Part shown: positions 7,040 to 14,820 of the stretch, one piece after another | How the letters are laid out: each line of letters begins with the position of its first letter | Numbering within the stretch: position 1 is the first letter of the stretch | DNA from: Clostridia bacterium | Lineage (GTDB): Bacteria; Bacillota; Clostridia; Oscillospirales; Acutalibacteraceae | Assembly (NCBI GenBank): GCA_900769375.1 | Contig: CAAGGN010000278.1 | Span: forward strand, 1 to 19,307 | Reading direction: 5' to 3' | Length of the DNA stretch: 19,307 nt | Translations under genes and position numbers: made by a program | Notes under the pieces: model-generated | What the model was told of the DNA's origin: nothing | The model's database searches: none | What the model saw: the letters and a program-made list of their open reading frames with translations, nothing else

Positions 7040-8383
7040 ATGGCTATTTGGAAAAACGAAGAAGAGGCACGCGCCCAGATTAAAGAACTTGTAACCCAGT
7101 TCTATCACGATTTTAAAGAAAAGAAAAATGATTTCAAACCCGGTGACCGCGTAACCTACGCTTCCCGTGTTTTTGATGAGAAGGAAATGTGCGCCCTTAC
7201 CGACGCTACCTTGGATTTCTGGCTTACTACAGGCAGATTTTCCGATGAATTCGAGAAGGAATTCGCTAAATGGATTGGCGTTAAGTTCGCTCATCTTGTA
7301 AACAGCGGCTCCTCTGCAAACCTTATTGCTTTCTCTGTTCTTACCGCTCCCGAACTTAAAGAGCGTCAGATTAAGCGTGGCGACGAGGTTATCACCGTTG
7401 CCTGCGGATTCCCCACCACCGTTACCCCCATTTTGCAGTACGGCGCAGTTCCCGTTTTCGTTGATATGACAGTTCCTCAGTATAATATTGATGTTACTAA
7501 ACTTGAGGCCGCCCTCACCGATAAAACCAAGGCGGTTATGATTGCTCATACCCTCGGTAACCCCTTTGATTTAAAGGCAGTTAAGGAATTCTGCGATAAG
7601 CATAACCTCTGGCTCGTTGAGGATAACTGCGATGCTTTGGGCACCCAGTATACCATCGACGGCGAAACCCGCTTTAGCGGTACCTGGGGCGATATCGGTA
7701 CTTCAAGCTTCTATCCCCCTCATCATATGACAATGGGCGAGGGCGGTTGTGTTTATACCAATAATCCTCTCTTAAACCGCCTTATCCTTTCCTATCGTGA
7801 CTGGGGTAGAGACTGCATCTGTCCTTCAGGTATGGACAACTTCTGCAAACACCGTTTTGAAGGTCAGTACGGCGAATTACCCCGCGGCTACGACCATAAA
7901 TATGTATATTCTCACTTTGGTTACAATTTAAAGGTTACCGATATGCAGGCGGCAGTGGGCTGCGAACAGCTTAAAAAGTTCCCCTCCTTTATTGAAAGAC
8001 GCCGTCATAACTGGGACCGCTTGCGCGCCGCTCTTGAGCCCGTAGCAGACAAGCTCATTCTCCCCGAGGCCGCAGAAAACAGCCGTCCTTCTTGGTTTGG
8101 TTTCCTTATTTCCGTTAAGGAAGGAATCGGTCTTGACCGTAACACCGTTACAAAATATATTGAAGACAAGAATGTTCAGACCCGTCTTCTCTTCTCGGGT
8201 AACCTTGTTAAGCATCCCTGCTTCGACGAAATTCGCGGTACTGATGCATATAGAATTTCAGGCGACCTTACCGTTACCGATTTCATTATGAATAACACCT
8301 TCTGGGTAGGCGTTTATCCCGGTATGACCGACGAAATGATTGACTATATGGCAAGTGTTATCATTGAAGCCGTAAATCAATAA
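7040..8383 (+). CDS. rfbH: CDP-4-keto-6-deoxy-D-glucose 3-dehydrase (E1, PMP and [2Fe-2S] enzyme)
   Basis: This 447-residue member of the DegT/aminotransferase fold uses pyridoxamine phosphate to remove the C3 hydroxyl of CDP-4-keto-6-deoxyglucose. The usual Schiff-base lysine is replaced by His228 in SFYPPHHMTMGEGG, as in Yersinia AscC and ColD-type dehydrases. The iron-sulfur cysteines are all visible: Cys197 in EDNCDALG and the CxC-x7-C cluster Cys259, Cys261, Cys269 just after RDWGRD. The spacing from Cys197 to Cys259 is four residues longer than in Yersinia E1 because of a small insertion. RDWGRDC and YDHKYVYSHFGYNLK are family hallmarks. GGAGGA, 9 bases upstream, overlaps the rfbG end. 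The partner E3 reductase (AscD/RfbI type) is absent from the window. It is separated from gtrA by one base. Confidence 0.95.
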   Translation: MAIWKNEEEARAQIKELVTQFYHDFKEKKNDFKPGDRVTYASRVFDEKEMCALTDATLDFWLTTGRFSDEFEKEFAKWIGVKFAHLVNSGSSANLIAFSVLTAPELKERQIKRGDEVITVACGFPTTVTPILQYGAVPVFVDMTVPQYNIDVTKLEAALTDKTKAVMIAHTLGNPFDLKAVKEFCDKHNLWLVEDNCDALGTQYTIDGETRFSGTWGDIGTSSFYPPHHMTMGEGGCVYTNNPLLNRLILSYRDWGRDCICPSGMDNFCKHRFEGQYGELPRGYDHKYVYSHFGYNLKVTDMQAAVGCEQLKKFPSFIERRRHNWDRLRAALEPVADKLILPEAAENSRPSWFGFLISVKEGIGLDRNTVTKYIEDKNVQTRLLFSGNLVKHPCFDEIRGTDAYRISGDLTVTDFIMNNTFWVGVYPGMTDEMIDYMASVIIEAVNQ

Positions 8384-8384
8384 A

Positions 8385-8879
8385 ATGAAAATCAAAGCAA
8401 TTTTAGATAATCCAAAGCTTGCGGCGTTTATTCAGTTTATCAAATTCTGTATGGTAGGAGTCAGCAACACTCTCATTTACTACGGAATTGATATGCTGTG
8501 TTTCTACGCGCTTTTTGCCTTTTCAGATTTCAAGAGTTGGATTTTGTTCCTCGGCAAGATAGGCGTTACCGCCTCTGCGCAAACCGTAAAGGTGGCACTG
8601 GCCTCAATTCTTGCCTTTGTTATCAGCGTAACCAATTCTTACTTCTGGAATTCCCGATTCGTTTTCAAATCGAGAAACCACGGTTTTAAATCGCATTTTA
8701 AATCCTATGTTAAAACCTTTTTATGCTACGGAATAACAGAGCTTATTATATCCCCCGTTATTAAAGTGTGGCTGGTGGGACTTGGGATTTCCTATGCAAT
8801 AGCAAGCTTGGGTTCTCTGGTTATTACGATTCCCACAAACTTTATTCTCAATAAATTCTGGGCGTTTAAAAACAAATAA
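8385..8879 (+). CDS. GtrA-family polyprenyl-phosphate-sugar flippase
   Basis: This 164-residue membrane protein has about four transmembrane segments (roughly 20-48, 68-92, 107-130 and 131-155) and the GtrA/DPMS hallmarks: IKFCMVGVSNTLIYYG near the N-terminus, NSYFWNSRFVFKS after the second segment, and NFILNKFWAFKNK at the C-terminus. GtrA/GtcA proteins are thought to move a polyprenyl-phosphate-linked sugar across the membrane. The start codon comes one base after the rfbH stop with no good ribosome binding site of its own, so translation is probably coupled to rfbH. Its position between the sugar-nucleotide genes and the GT2/GtrC genes indicates the sugar made here is flipped as a lipid-linked monosaccharide. 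Specificity is inferred from context only. Confidence 0.88.
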   Translation: MKIKAILDNPKLAAFIQFIKFCMVGVSNTLIYYGIDMLCFYALFAFSDFKSWILFLGKIGVTASAQTVKVALASILAFVISVTNSYFWNSRFVFKSRNHGFKSHFKSYVKTFLCYGITELIISPVIKVWLVGLGISYAIASLGSLVITIPTNFILNKFWAFKNK

Positions 8880-8895
8880 GTTAAAGGAGTCCACT

Positions 8896-10728
8896 ATGAA
8901 ACAAAGACTTGCAGATTACGTTGCCGATTTTTTAGCCGCCAAAGGCGTTACCGACGTATTTTCCGTTGTTGGCGGAGGCGCTATGCACCTTAACGACGCT
9001 TTAGGTCACCACGAAAAACTAAAGGTTACCTATAACCATCACGAGCAGGCAAGCGCTATTGCCGCAGAGGCATACGCCCGACTTGACAATAAAATTGCCG
9101 CTTTGTGTGTTACAACAGGCCCCGGAGGCACCAATGCTTTAACCGGTGTTGTCGGCGGTTGGCTTGATTCTATTCCTATGTTTGTAATTTCAGGTCAGGT
9201 GCGTTATGATACCACCGCCCGCTATGCTCTGCAGTTTACAGAAACTCCCCTTCGCGCTATGGGCGATCAGGAATATGATATCGTAAAATCCGTAGAGCCC
9301 ATGACCAAGTATGCGGTTATGATTGAGGACCCCACCCGTATCCGCTACGAGCTTGAAAAGGCGTGGCATCTTGCTACTACGGGCAGACCCGGTCCCGTTT
9401 GGGTAGATATTCCCGTTAATTTCCAAGGTGGCTTTATCGAGACCGACGAGCTCGAGGGTTACGACCCCGCAGAAGACGACGCTCTTCTTCCTCCCGAGGT
9501 TGACGATGCTACCATCAATATGGTAATCGAGAAAATCAAGAACGCTAAGCGCCCCGTTTTCCACGCGGGCTACGGAATTCGCCTTTCGGGCGGCTTCGAG
9601 AAATTCAGAAGCGTTCTCGAAAAACTAAATATTCCCGTTGTCACTTATTGGAATGCTATCGATTTAATCGAATCCGACCATCCCCTATACTGCGGCAGAG
9701 CAGGAAATATGGGTGATAGAGCAGGTAACTGGGCTATTCAGAATGCCGACCTTGTTTTAGCGGTTGGTACCCGTATATCTATCCGTCAGACCGGATATAA
9801 CTGGAAAACCTGGGCAAGAAGCGCCGAGGTTATTATGGTGGATATTGATAAAGCAGAACTTAAAAAACCCACCTTGCACGTTGAGAATCCCGTTTGGGCA
9901 GACGCTAAGGATTTTCTTACCAAGCTTGATAATAAGCTTGACGGTAAAATCTTCAGTGGCAACGAGTGGCTTGACGCTTGTCGCGGTTGGAAGGAAAATT
10001 ATCCCGTTGTCCGCGAGGACCAGAAGGCAGAAAACGGCGAAACTGCCAATGTTTATGCCTTTGTTGACTATATGAGCCGCCAGCTCCCCGAAAATGCACT
10101 GACTGCCGTATCCAACGGCGCTTGCTGTGTTGTTGGCCATCAGGCATACCATATTAAAAAGGGCGCCCGTTTTGCCAACAATAGCGCAGTTGCAAGTATG
10201 GGCTACGGTTTACCTGCCGCTATCGGTACCTGCATAGGCGGCGGAAGAAAAGAAACTATTTGTCTTGAAGGCGACGGCTCTATAATGATGAATCTGCAAG
10301 AACTTCAGACCATCCTTACAAACCGCCTTCCCATCAAGATTTTCCTTATAAACAATAGCGGTTATCATTCTATCCGCATTACTCAAACAAACCTATTCTC
10401 TCATCACTGCAAGGTAGGTATCGGCGAGGAATCGGGCGACCTTTCCTTCCCCGAGTTTGAAAAGCTTGCGAAGGCCTTTGGCTATACCTATTTCTCGGCT
10501 CATAGCAACGCCGAAATGCAGACCGCCGTTGACAATACCCTCAAAACCGAAGGTCCTGTTTTCTGCGAAATCTTTACCGATACCAAGCAGGTTTGGGAAC
10601 CCAAGAGCAGTACTAAGCGCCTTCCCGACAGAACGCTTGTTAGTCCTCCCCTTGAGGACCTTGCTCCCTTCTTACCCAGAGAAGAACTTAAGAATTTAAT
10701 GTTTGTTCCACTAATTGACGAGGAATAA
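8896..10728 (+). CDS. Thiamine-diphosphate-dependent carboligase, YerE-like (acetolactate synthase superfamily)
   Basis: This 610-residue protein has the three domains of acetohydroxyacid synthase-like enzymes: N-terminal pyrimidine-binding domain with catalytic Glu50 in NHHEQASA and CVTTGPGGTN (71-80), a central cofactor domain (about 200-350), and the C-terminal diphosphate domain with GDGS (459-462) and NN (486-487). AAGGAG lies 6 bases before the ATG. A biosynthetic IlvB role is unlikely: no ilvN or ilvC is nearby, and the gene sits inside a CDP-dideoxysugar operon. Yersinia YerE is an enzyme of this superfamily that decarboxylates pyruvate and adds the two-carbon unit to C4 of a CDP-3,6-dideoxy-4-hexulose. 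That substrate is what the preceding genes would make. I infer the same reaction; substrate and the need for FAD are not proven by the sequence. Confidence 0.85.
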   Translation: MKQRLADYVADFLAAKGVTDVFSVVGGGAMHLNDALGHHEKLKVTYNHHEQASAIAAEAYARLDNKIAALCVTTGPGGTNALTGVVGGWLDSIPMFVISGQVRYDTTARYALQFTETPLRAMGDQEYDIVKSVEPMTKYAVMIEDPTRIRYELEKAWHLATTGRPGPVWVDIPVNFQGGFIETDELEGYDPAEDDALLPPEVDDATINMVIEKIKNAKRPVFHAGYGIRLSGGFEKFRSVLEKLNIPVVTYWNAIDLIESDHPLYCGRAGNMGDRAGNWAIQNADLVLAVGTRISIRQTGYNWKTWARSAEVIMVDIDKAELKKPTLHVENPVWADAKDFLTKLDNKLDGKIFSGNEWLDACRGWKENYPVVREDQKAENGETANVYAFVDYMSRQLPENALTAVSNGACCVVGHQAYHIKKGARFANNSAVASMGYGLPAAIGTCIGGGRKETICLEGDGSIMMNLQELQTILTNRLPIKIFLINNSGYHSIRITQTNLFSHHCKVGIGEESGDLSFPEFEKLAKAFGYTYFSAHSNAEMQTAVDNTLKTEGPVFCEIFTDTKQVWEPKSSTKRLPDRTLVSPPLEDLAPFLPREELKNLMFVPLIDEE

Positions 10729-10733
10729 TTTTA

Positions 10734-11669
10734 ATGATTAAAAGAGATATTAAAACAGCGGTACTTACAGGACCTACGGGGGCTATAGGTACCGCCCTTT
10801 GTGAAGAATTGGCAAAATGCGGGATAAGGGTTTACGCCGTCTGTCGACCGAATTCCAAAAGAAGCGACGCTATACCCGAAAATCCCCTTATAACCAAGGT
10901 TTTTTGCGACCTATCCGACCTTAAAAACCTCAAAAATCTGATTTCTGAAAAGATAGATGCCTTTTATCATTTCGGTTGGGCGCATACTATTGGAGACGGG
11001 CGCAATGATATGCCCGCTCAAATAGAAAATATGGGCTATACCATTGACGCTGTCCGCGCCGCAAAGGAGCTTGGCTGTCAGATTTTCATAGGCGCAGGAA
11101 GTCAGGCGGAGTATGGCAGAGTTGATGGAGTTTTAACCCCCTCTACCCCCTGCTTCCCCGAAAATGGCTACGGAATTGCCAAACTTGCGGCAGGTAATAT
11201 GAGCCGAATTGAGTGCGAAAAATTAGGTATTGCTCACGCTTGGGTGCGTATTTTAAGCGTTTACGGTCCGCGGGACAGCCGCTCGACTATGGTTTCGGGA
11301 CTTATTGATAAGCTTTTAAAGGGTGAAAAGCCCGCTCTTACCGAGGGCGTTCAAAAGTGGGATTATTTGTATTCATACGATGCCGCTCTCGCCTTCATTC
11401 TTATTGCAAAACACGGTGTGGACGGTAAAACCTATGTTTTAGGCGGCGGAAAAGCCCTTCCTTTAAAGGAATATATCGAGGAAATTCGCGATTTTATCGA
11501 CCCGAATTTACCTTTAGGTTTCGGCGAGGTGCCCTATGGACCCAAGCAGGTTATGTGCCTTCTCGCCGATATAAGCGAACTCACAAAGGATACGGGCTTT
11601 ATTCCCGAAGTACCCTTCTCTGAGGGTGTGAAAGCCACCGTTAACTCTTTTAAGGGGGATTTAAAATGA
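10734..11669 (+). CDS. NAD-dependent epimerase/dehydratase-family reductase (possible YerF equivalent)
   Basis: This 311-residue extended SDR has the N-terminal nucleotide-binding motif TGPTGAIG (glycines 13, 16, 19), a Ser123 region in GAGSQAEYG and a catalytic Tyr146/Lys150 pair (YGIAK). It starts 5 bases after the TPP enzyme stop codon, with AGGA about 9 bases upstream. In yersiniose synthesis the YerE product carries an acetyl branch whose ketone is reduced by the SDR enzyme YerF. This gene directly follows the YerE-like gene, so reduction of the branch ketone is the simplest role. A C4 reductase, epimerase or synthase acting on the nucleotide sugar cannot be excluded. Its last four bases overlap the start of the GT2 gene (ATGA), which implies coupled translation. 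Confidence 0.82.
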   Translation: MIKRDIKTAVLTGPTGAIGTALCEELAKCGIRVYAVCRPNSKRSDAIPENPLITKVFCDLSDLKNLKNLISEKIDAFYHFGWAHTIGDGRNDMPAQIENMGYTIDAVRAAKELGCQIFIGAGSQAEYGRVDGVLTPSTPCFPENGYGIAKLAAGNMSRIECEKLGIAHAWVRILSVYGPRDSRSTMVSGLIDKLLKGEKPALTEGVQKWDYLYSYDAALAFILIAKHGVDGKTYVLGGGKALPLKEYIEEIRDFIDPNLPLGFGEVPYGPKQVMCLLADISELTKDTGFIPEVPFSEGVKATVNSFKGDLK

Positions 11670-12613
11670 GTAAAAAAACTATTTCTGTAATGATTCCTTG
11701 TTATAACGAGGAAGAAAATGCCCGCCCGATTTACGAGGCGGTAAGGGATGAAATTTTAAAAAATCTCCCCGAATATAATTATGAAATTCTATTTATAGAT
11801 AATAAATCTAAGGATAACACCCGCGCAGTTATCGAGGAAATCTGCAAAGAGGATAAAAACGTTAAGGCCATATTTAACTCCAAAAATTTCGGTCAGTTTA
11901 ATTCTCCTTACTATGGAATTCTCAATACTACGGGTGACTGCACCGTAACTATATGCGCCGATTTCCAGGACCCCGTCGAGCTTATCCCCGTTTTTGTCAG
12001 AGAGTGGGAAAAGGGTTATAAAATCGTTATCGGCAGAAAAACCAAGAGTCAGGAAAACAAATTGGTTTATTTCCTTCGCGGTTGTTACTATAAGATTATC
12101 CGTAAAATGAGCAGCGTTGAAATGATTGAGCAGTTTACGGGCTTCGGTCTTTACGATAAGAGCTTTGTTGATACAATGCGCGAGCTTAACGACCCCATTC
12201 CCTTTATCCGCGGTATTGTTGCTGAACTTGGCCCCGAAAGAAAAGAGGTTGAGTACGAGCAACCCAAAAGAAGAGCAGGCAAAACCAGTAATAACTGGTA
12301 TAGCTTATTTGATGCCGCTATGCTCAGCTTCACAAGTTACACTAAGGTTGGAATGAGAGTTGCTGAATTTTTCGGCTTCTTTATCGCCGCCATAAGCTTC
12401 CTTATCGGTATCGGCTTCCTTGTTGCAAAGCTTATCTATTGGGATAGCTTTGCCGCCGGATACGCCCCCATTATCATCACCGTTTTCTTTATGGGCGGTA
12501 TTCAGCTCGCCTTCCTCGGCTTCATCGGCGAATATATCCTTTCTATAAACACCCGAGTTATGAACAGACCTCTTGTTATCGAAGAAAAGCGAATCAATTT
12601 TAAGGATAAGTAA
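11666..12613 (+). CDS. GT2 polyprenyl-phosphate glycosyltransferase (GtrB/CsbB/DPM1-like)
   Basis: This 315-residue membrane-bound family 2 glycosyltransferase carries VMIPCYNEEEN at the N-terminus, the metal/donor motif ADFQDP (Asp99, Asp102), an RRAGKTSNNW stretch near 207-216 and two C-terminal transmembrane helices (about 236-262 and 271-295). This is the architecture of GtrB, CsbB and bacterial DPM1-like enzymes, which transfer one sugar from a nucleotide to undecaprenyl phosphate on the cytoplasmic face. The ribosome binding site (AAGGGGGA) lies 7 bases upstream and the start overlaps the previous stop. Context suggests its donor is the CDP-sugar made by the operon. Characterised relatives usually use UDP or GDP sugars, so the donor is an inference. 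Confidence 0.9.
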   Translation: MSKKTISVMIPCYNEEENARPIYEAVRDEILKNLPEYNYEILFIDNKSKDNTRAVIEEICKEDKNVKAIFNSKNFGQFNSPYYGILNTTGDCTVTICADFQDPVELIPVFVREWEKGYKIVIGRKTKSQENKLVYFLRGCYYKIIRKMSSVEMIEQFTGFGLYDKSFVDTMRELNDPIPFIRGIVAELGPERKEVEYEQPKRRAGKTSNNWYSLFDAAMLSFTSYTKVGMRVAEFFGFFIAAISFLIGIGFLVAKLIYWDSFAAGYAPIIITVFFMGGIQLAFLGFIGEYILSINTRVMNRPLVIEEKRINFKDK

Positions 12614-12615
12614 TA

Positions 12616-14253
12616 ATGAAAAAGTATTTAGATGACGTAAAAGCGCTTATTAAAAGCCGCGCGTACCTTTTCTGCATGTTTGCCATTGCCCTTATTTCCT
12701 TTGGTTACGCCGCCGTCAATACCTCTGTTAGTATTGATGATACAGAGTATGACAGATATGTCGGCTCGGGTAACGTTATGCTCTCCGCAGGTCGTTTCGG
12801 CGTTTGGTTCTGGTCTTTTTTAGAAAGAAGATGGCAGAATTCTTACTTTACGGATATTATCGCTATCTTCTTCTTTATTTTTGCTTGCATAAATTTCTGC
12901 GTGCTCTTTAAAAGGATTTCAAAAGGCAAAATCGGCATTGGCGCGCTTACCGTTTTCTCCTGTCTTTTTATTTCCTATCCTCTTATGAACGAGATTTGGG
13001 AATATACGGGAACTAACGTTACCATTTGTGGCGATTTTCTTTTTGTTTCCATATCCCTTTTGCTTATTCATTCCTTTATTCACAGCGAAAAAAAACTTAA
13101 AAATTGGCTTTATCTCTCCATCTCCGTACCTCTTATGACCTTGGTTTGCGCGGGGTACGAATCGGTGGTTTCCGTATATATTTTCTTCGTATTTGCCGTT
13201 CTCGCCTTGCAGATAATTTACGGCGAAGAAAAGGAAAAAAAGTTTTTAGAAATTCTAAAACAAGGCCTCGTTTATGCAAGCGTTCTTGTTTTGGGGCTTG
13301 TGTCCCGAATAGTTATCCACAGACTCATTCTTATACTGTTTAATATTCCCGCAGGTACCAACGGAGCAACCGCGGTCCTTTGGGGAAATATGCCCGCAAA
13401 AGATATAATCCTTAAACTTTTTGACGATTGGTTTGTTCAATATATCTTCCGCGGAGTTATCTATATGCCCCTTGGCGTTTTGGTTTTCAGCGGAATCGTG
13501 TTCGTGATTATGGGAGTCGTTGCCGCCAAAAAGCATAGCCCTACCATTCTTTTGACCGGCGCAGGTATGATTTTATCCCTTATTTTGCTTTCCTTGGTGC
13601 AAGGTGTTTATTCTCCCTATCGCACCTGTCAGGTTTTTGCGGCTTTCTGCGCCTTTACGGGTATGATGCTTGTTTCCGCTTTTCCGAAGGGCGAAAACAA
13701 AAAGAAAAATTTCTTGCGGATTTGCGCCCTTACCCTTTGCGGTTTTCTTTGCTTTTATCAAGCCGCCTATCTCAACTACTTTTTAGAGCTTAATCATAGG
13801 AGAAGCGAAAGCGAAGAAGCAACGGTCCGTCAAATCAGTCACGACCTGCGCGCAGATTTCGATAGAAATAAACCCGTTTTCTTTGTGGGCTCGTATTCCT
13901 TAAGTCCTTCTATAATTGAAGCAGCAAGCGTGGCGCCGGATAGCAAAGAGTGGATTTTATATAATAAACTTTGCTCCAAATATTTTTCTTTGACGGGCAG
14001 AGAGTTTGACCCTGCTACCCTCTCGAGAAAAATTCCCGATACCAACGTGAATTCCCTTATTTATTGGTCAATTTTCGCCTTTAATCAGGAAACTATGGCC
14101 CACCTTTTCGCATATTACGGTTGCGATTACGTACCGGCGGATTATAACACCTGTTATACCCCCGCCAACGAAGCGGGCGCCGCTATGCCCGCCTACCCCC
14201 AAACGGGATATATAAAAGATATGGGCGATTATATCGTCGTTAAATTGCAGTAA
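12616..14253 (+). CDS. GtrC-type multi-pass membrane glycosyltransferase (Glucos_trans_II-like)
   Basis: This 545-residue integral membrane protein has about ten predicted hydrophobic segments and a C-terminal extracytoplasmic tail (about 390-545). After the first segment, SIDDTEYDRY places an Asp41-Asp42 pair at the start of the first outer loop, and GRFGVWFW follows. An acidic pair in this loop is typical of GT-C enzymes and of the GtrC family that takes sugars from a polyprenyl-phosphate carrier outside the cell. It starts 2 bases after the GT2 stop with AAGGAT 8 bases upstream, and a terminator follows. It is the likely final transferase attaching the operon's sugar to a wall or surface polymer; the acceptor is unknown. 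Sequence divergence is high in this family, so the call rests on motif, topology and context together. Confidence 0.8.
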   Translation: MKKYLDDVKALIKSRAYLFCMFAIALISFGYAAVNTSVSIDDTEYDRYVGSGNVMLSAGRFGVWFWSFLERRWQNSYFTDIIAIFFFIFACINFCVLFKRISKGKIGIGALTVFSCLFISYPLMNEIWEYTGTNVTICGDFLFVSISLLLIHSFIHSEKKLKNWLYLSISVPLMTLVCAGYESVVSVYIFFVFAVLALQIIYGEEKEKKFLEILKQGLVYASVLVLGLVSRIVIHRLILILFNIPAGTNGATAVLWGNMPAKDIILKLFDDWFVQYIFRGVIYMPLGVLVFSGIVFVIMGVVAAKKHSPTILLTGAGMILSLILLSLVQGVYSPYRTCQVFAAFCAFTGMMLVSAFPKGENKKKNFLRICALTLCGFLCFYQAAYLNYFLELNHRRSESEEATVRQISHDLRADFDRNKPVFFVGSYSLSPSIIEAASVAPDSKEWILYNKLCSKYFSLTGREFDPATLSRKIPDTNVNSLIYWSIFAFNQETMAHLFAYYGCDYVPADYNTCYTPANEAGAAMPAYPQTGYIKDMGDYIVVKLQ

Positions 14254-14265
14254 ATTGATGTTTTT

Positions 14266-14292
14266 AAAGGCGGACGTTTGTCCGCCTTTTTT
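14266..14292 (+). terminator. Rho-independent terminator of the CDP-sugar / Gtr operon
   Basis: A perfect 10-bp stem (AAAGGCGGAC / GTCCGCCTTT) with a GTTT loop is followed by T residues, 12 bases after the last stop codon. Confidence 0.92.
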
Positions 14293-14735
14293 CTTTAACT
14301 TTTTCTATCGTCGGGGACAGACAAAGCCCTCCTTGCCTAAAGGAGGCGTTGGTTTTCAGCAATCTATTTTTGCATTGTTGTAGGGGAGGGGTTCCATCCC
14401 CTCCCGCTTATTACCTTAATTTTTCAGTTGTATCATCAGTAGGGGTGCGGGTGTCCGGTGGACATCTCTGCGAAGCAGAAGCGCCGACCGAGGCGGCAGA
14501 CGAGAACTCCATCGCGCTTGATTTTTTTATTTTTTATTTTTCGGGAGGGCGCAGAGACCCTCCCCTACAACCTTTATTTATATTGTGCGAAGCGCACCGA
14601 AACTTTACCCAAGGTAAATCATAACGCGACAAAGCTGCTCATAACTCATAGTTTGTCGAAGGCAATCATAACTAAAAGCAAAACGGCGCGCCCGCCATTT
14701 TACGCACTCGTTTTTTGTGCTTTTTACCGCAAAAA
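14293..14735. other. Gene-free stretch rich in hairpin-forming repeats
   Basis: No credible gene lies between the operon terminator and the next promoter. Short frames here have no ribosome binding site and run through palindromes. Visible structures are a 7-bp hairpin CCTCCTT/AAGGAGG (14328-14346), the inverted-repeat element at 14378-14570 (separate entry), TCTGC-GAA-GCAGA near 14467-14479, and GTGCG-AAG-CGCAC at 14585-14597. Composition shifts sharply between G/C-rich hairpins and A/T runs. It looks like accumulated small dispersed repeats. Confidence 0.7.
14378..14570. repeat. 193-bp MITE-like element with imperfect 29-bp terminal inverted repeats
   Basis: The outer 13 bases are an exact inverted repeat: TTGTAGGGGAGGG (14378-14390) and CCCTCCCCTACAA (14558-14570). 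The similarity extends to 29 bases at each end (14378-14406 and 14542-14570), sharing the outer 13 and inner 7 bases. Each end is itself a hairpin: GGGAGGGG/CCCCTCCC with a 6-base loop on the left, GGGAGGG/CCCTCCC with an 8-base loop on the right. There is no transposase and no obvious target-site duplication. The TTGTAGGGG head recurs near 17793, 17815 and (one change) 17871. Confidence 0.65.
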
Positions 14736-14764
14736 TTGTAAAATTTTAGTTGCATATATATAAT
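14736..14764 (+). promoter_or_regulatory. Promoter of the secreted protein / peptide / lipoprotein genes
   Basis: TTGTAA at 14736-14741 and a perfect TATAAT at 14759-14764 are separated by 17 bases. The predicted leader to the ATG at 14821 is about 50 bases and contains the second of two AATAGGT direct repeats (14762-14768 and 14782-14788). Confidence 0.65.
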
Positions 14765-14820
14765 AGGTGTGATATACATACAATAGGTATAAATATTTTT
14801 CAAAAGGAGACTCGAAAAAA

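Noticed and set aside
7031..7549. A 172-codon minus-strand frame over rfbH.
   Set aside because: It is a shadow of rfbH codon usage, with Ser/Gly/Asn-rich low-complexity composition.
8896..10728. Acetolactate synthase for branched-chain amino acids (ilvB).
   Set aside because: No regulatory subunit or ilvC/ilvD is nearby, and the gene is embedded in a CDP-dideoxysugar operon.
14349..14763. Two overlapping plus-strand frames of 91 and 101 codons in the gap before the secreted protein.
   Set aside because: Both run through palindromic repeats, lack ribosome binding sites and have low-complexity composition.
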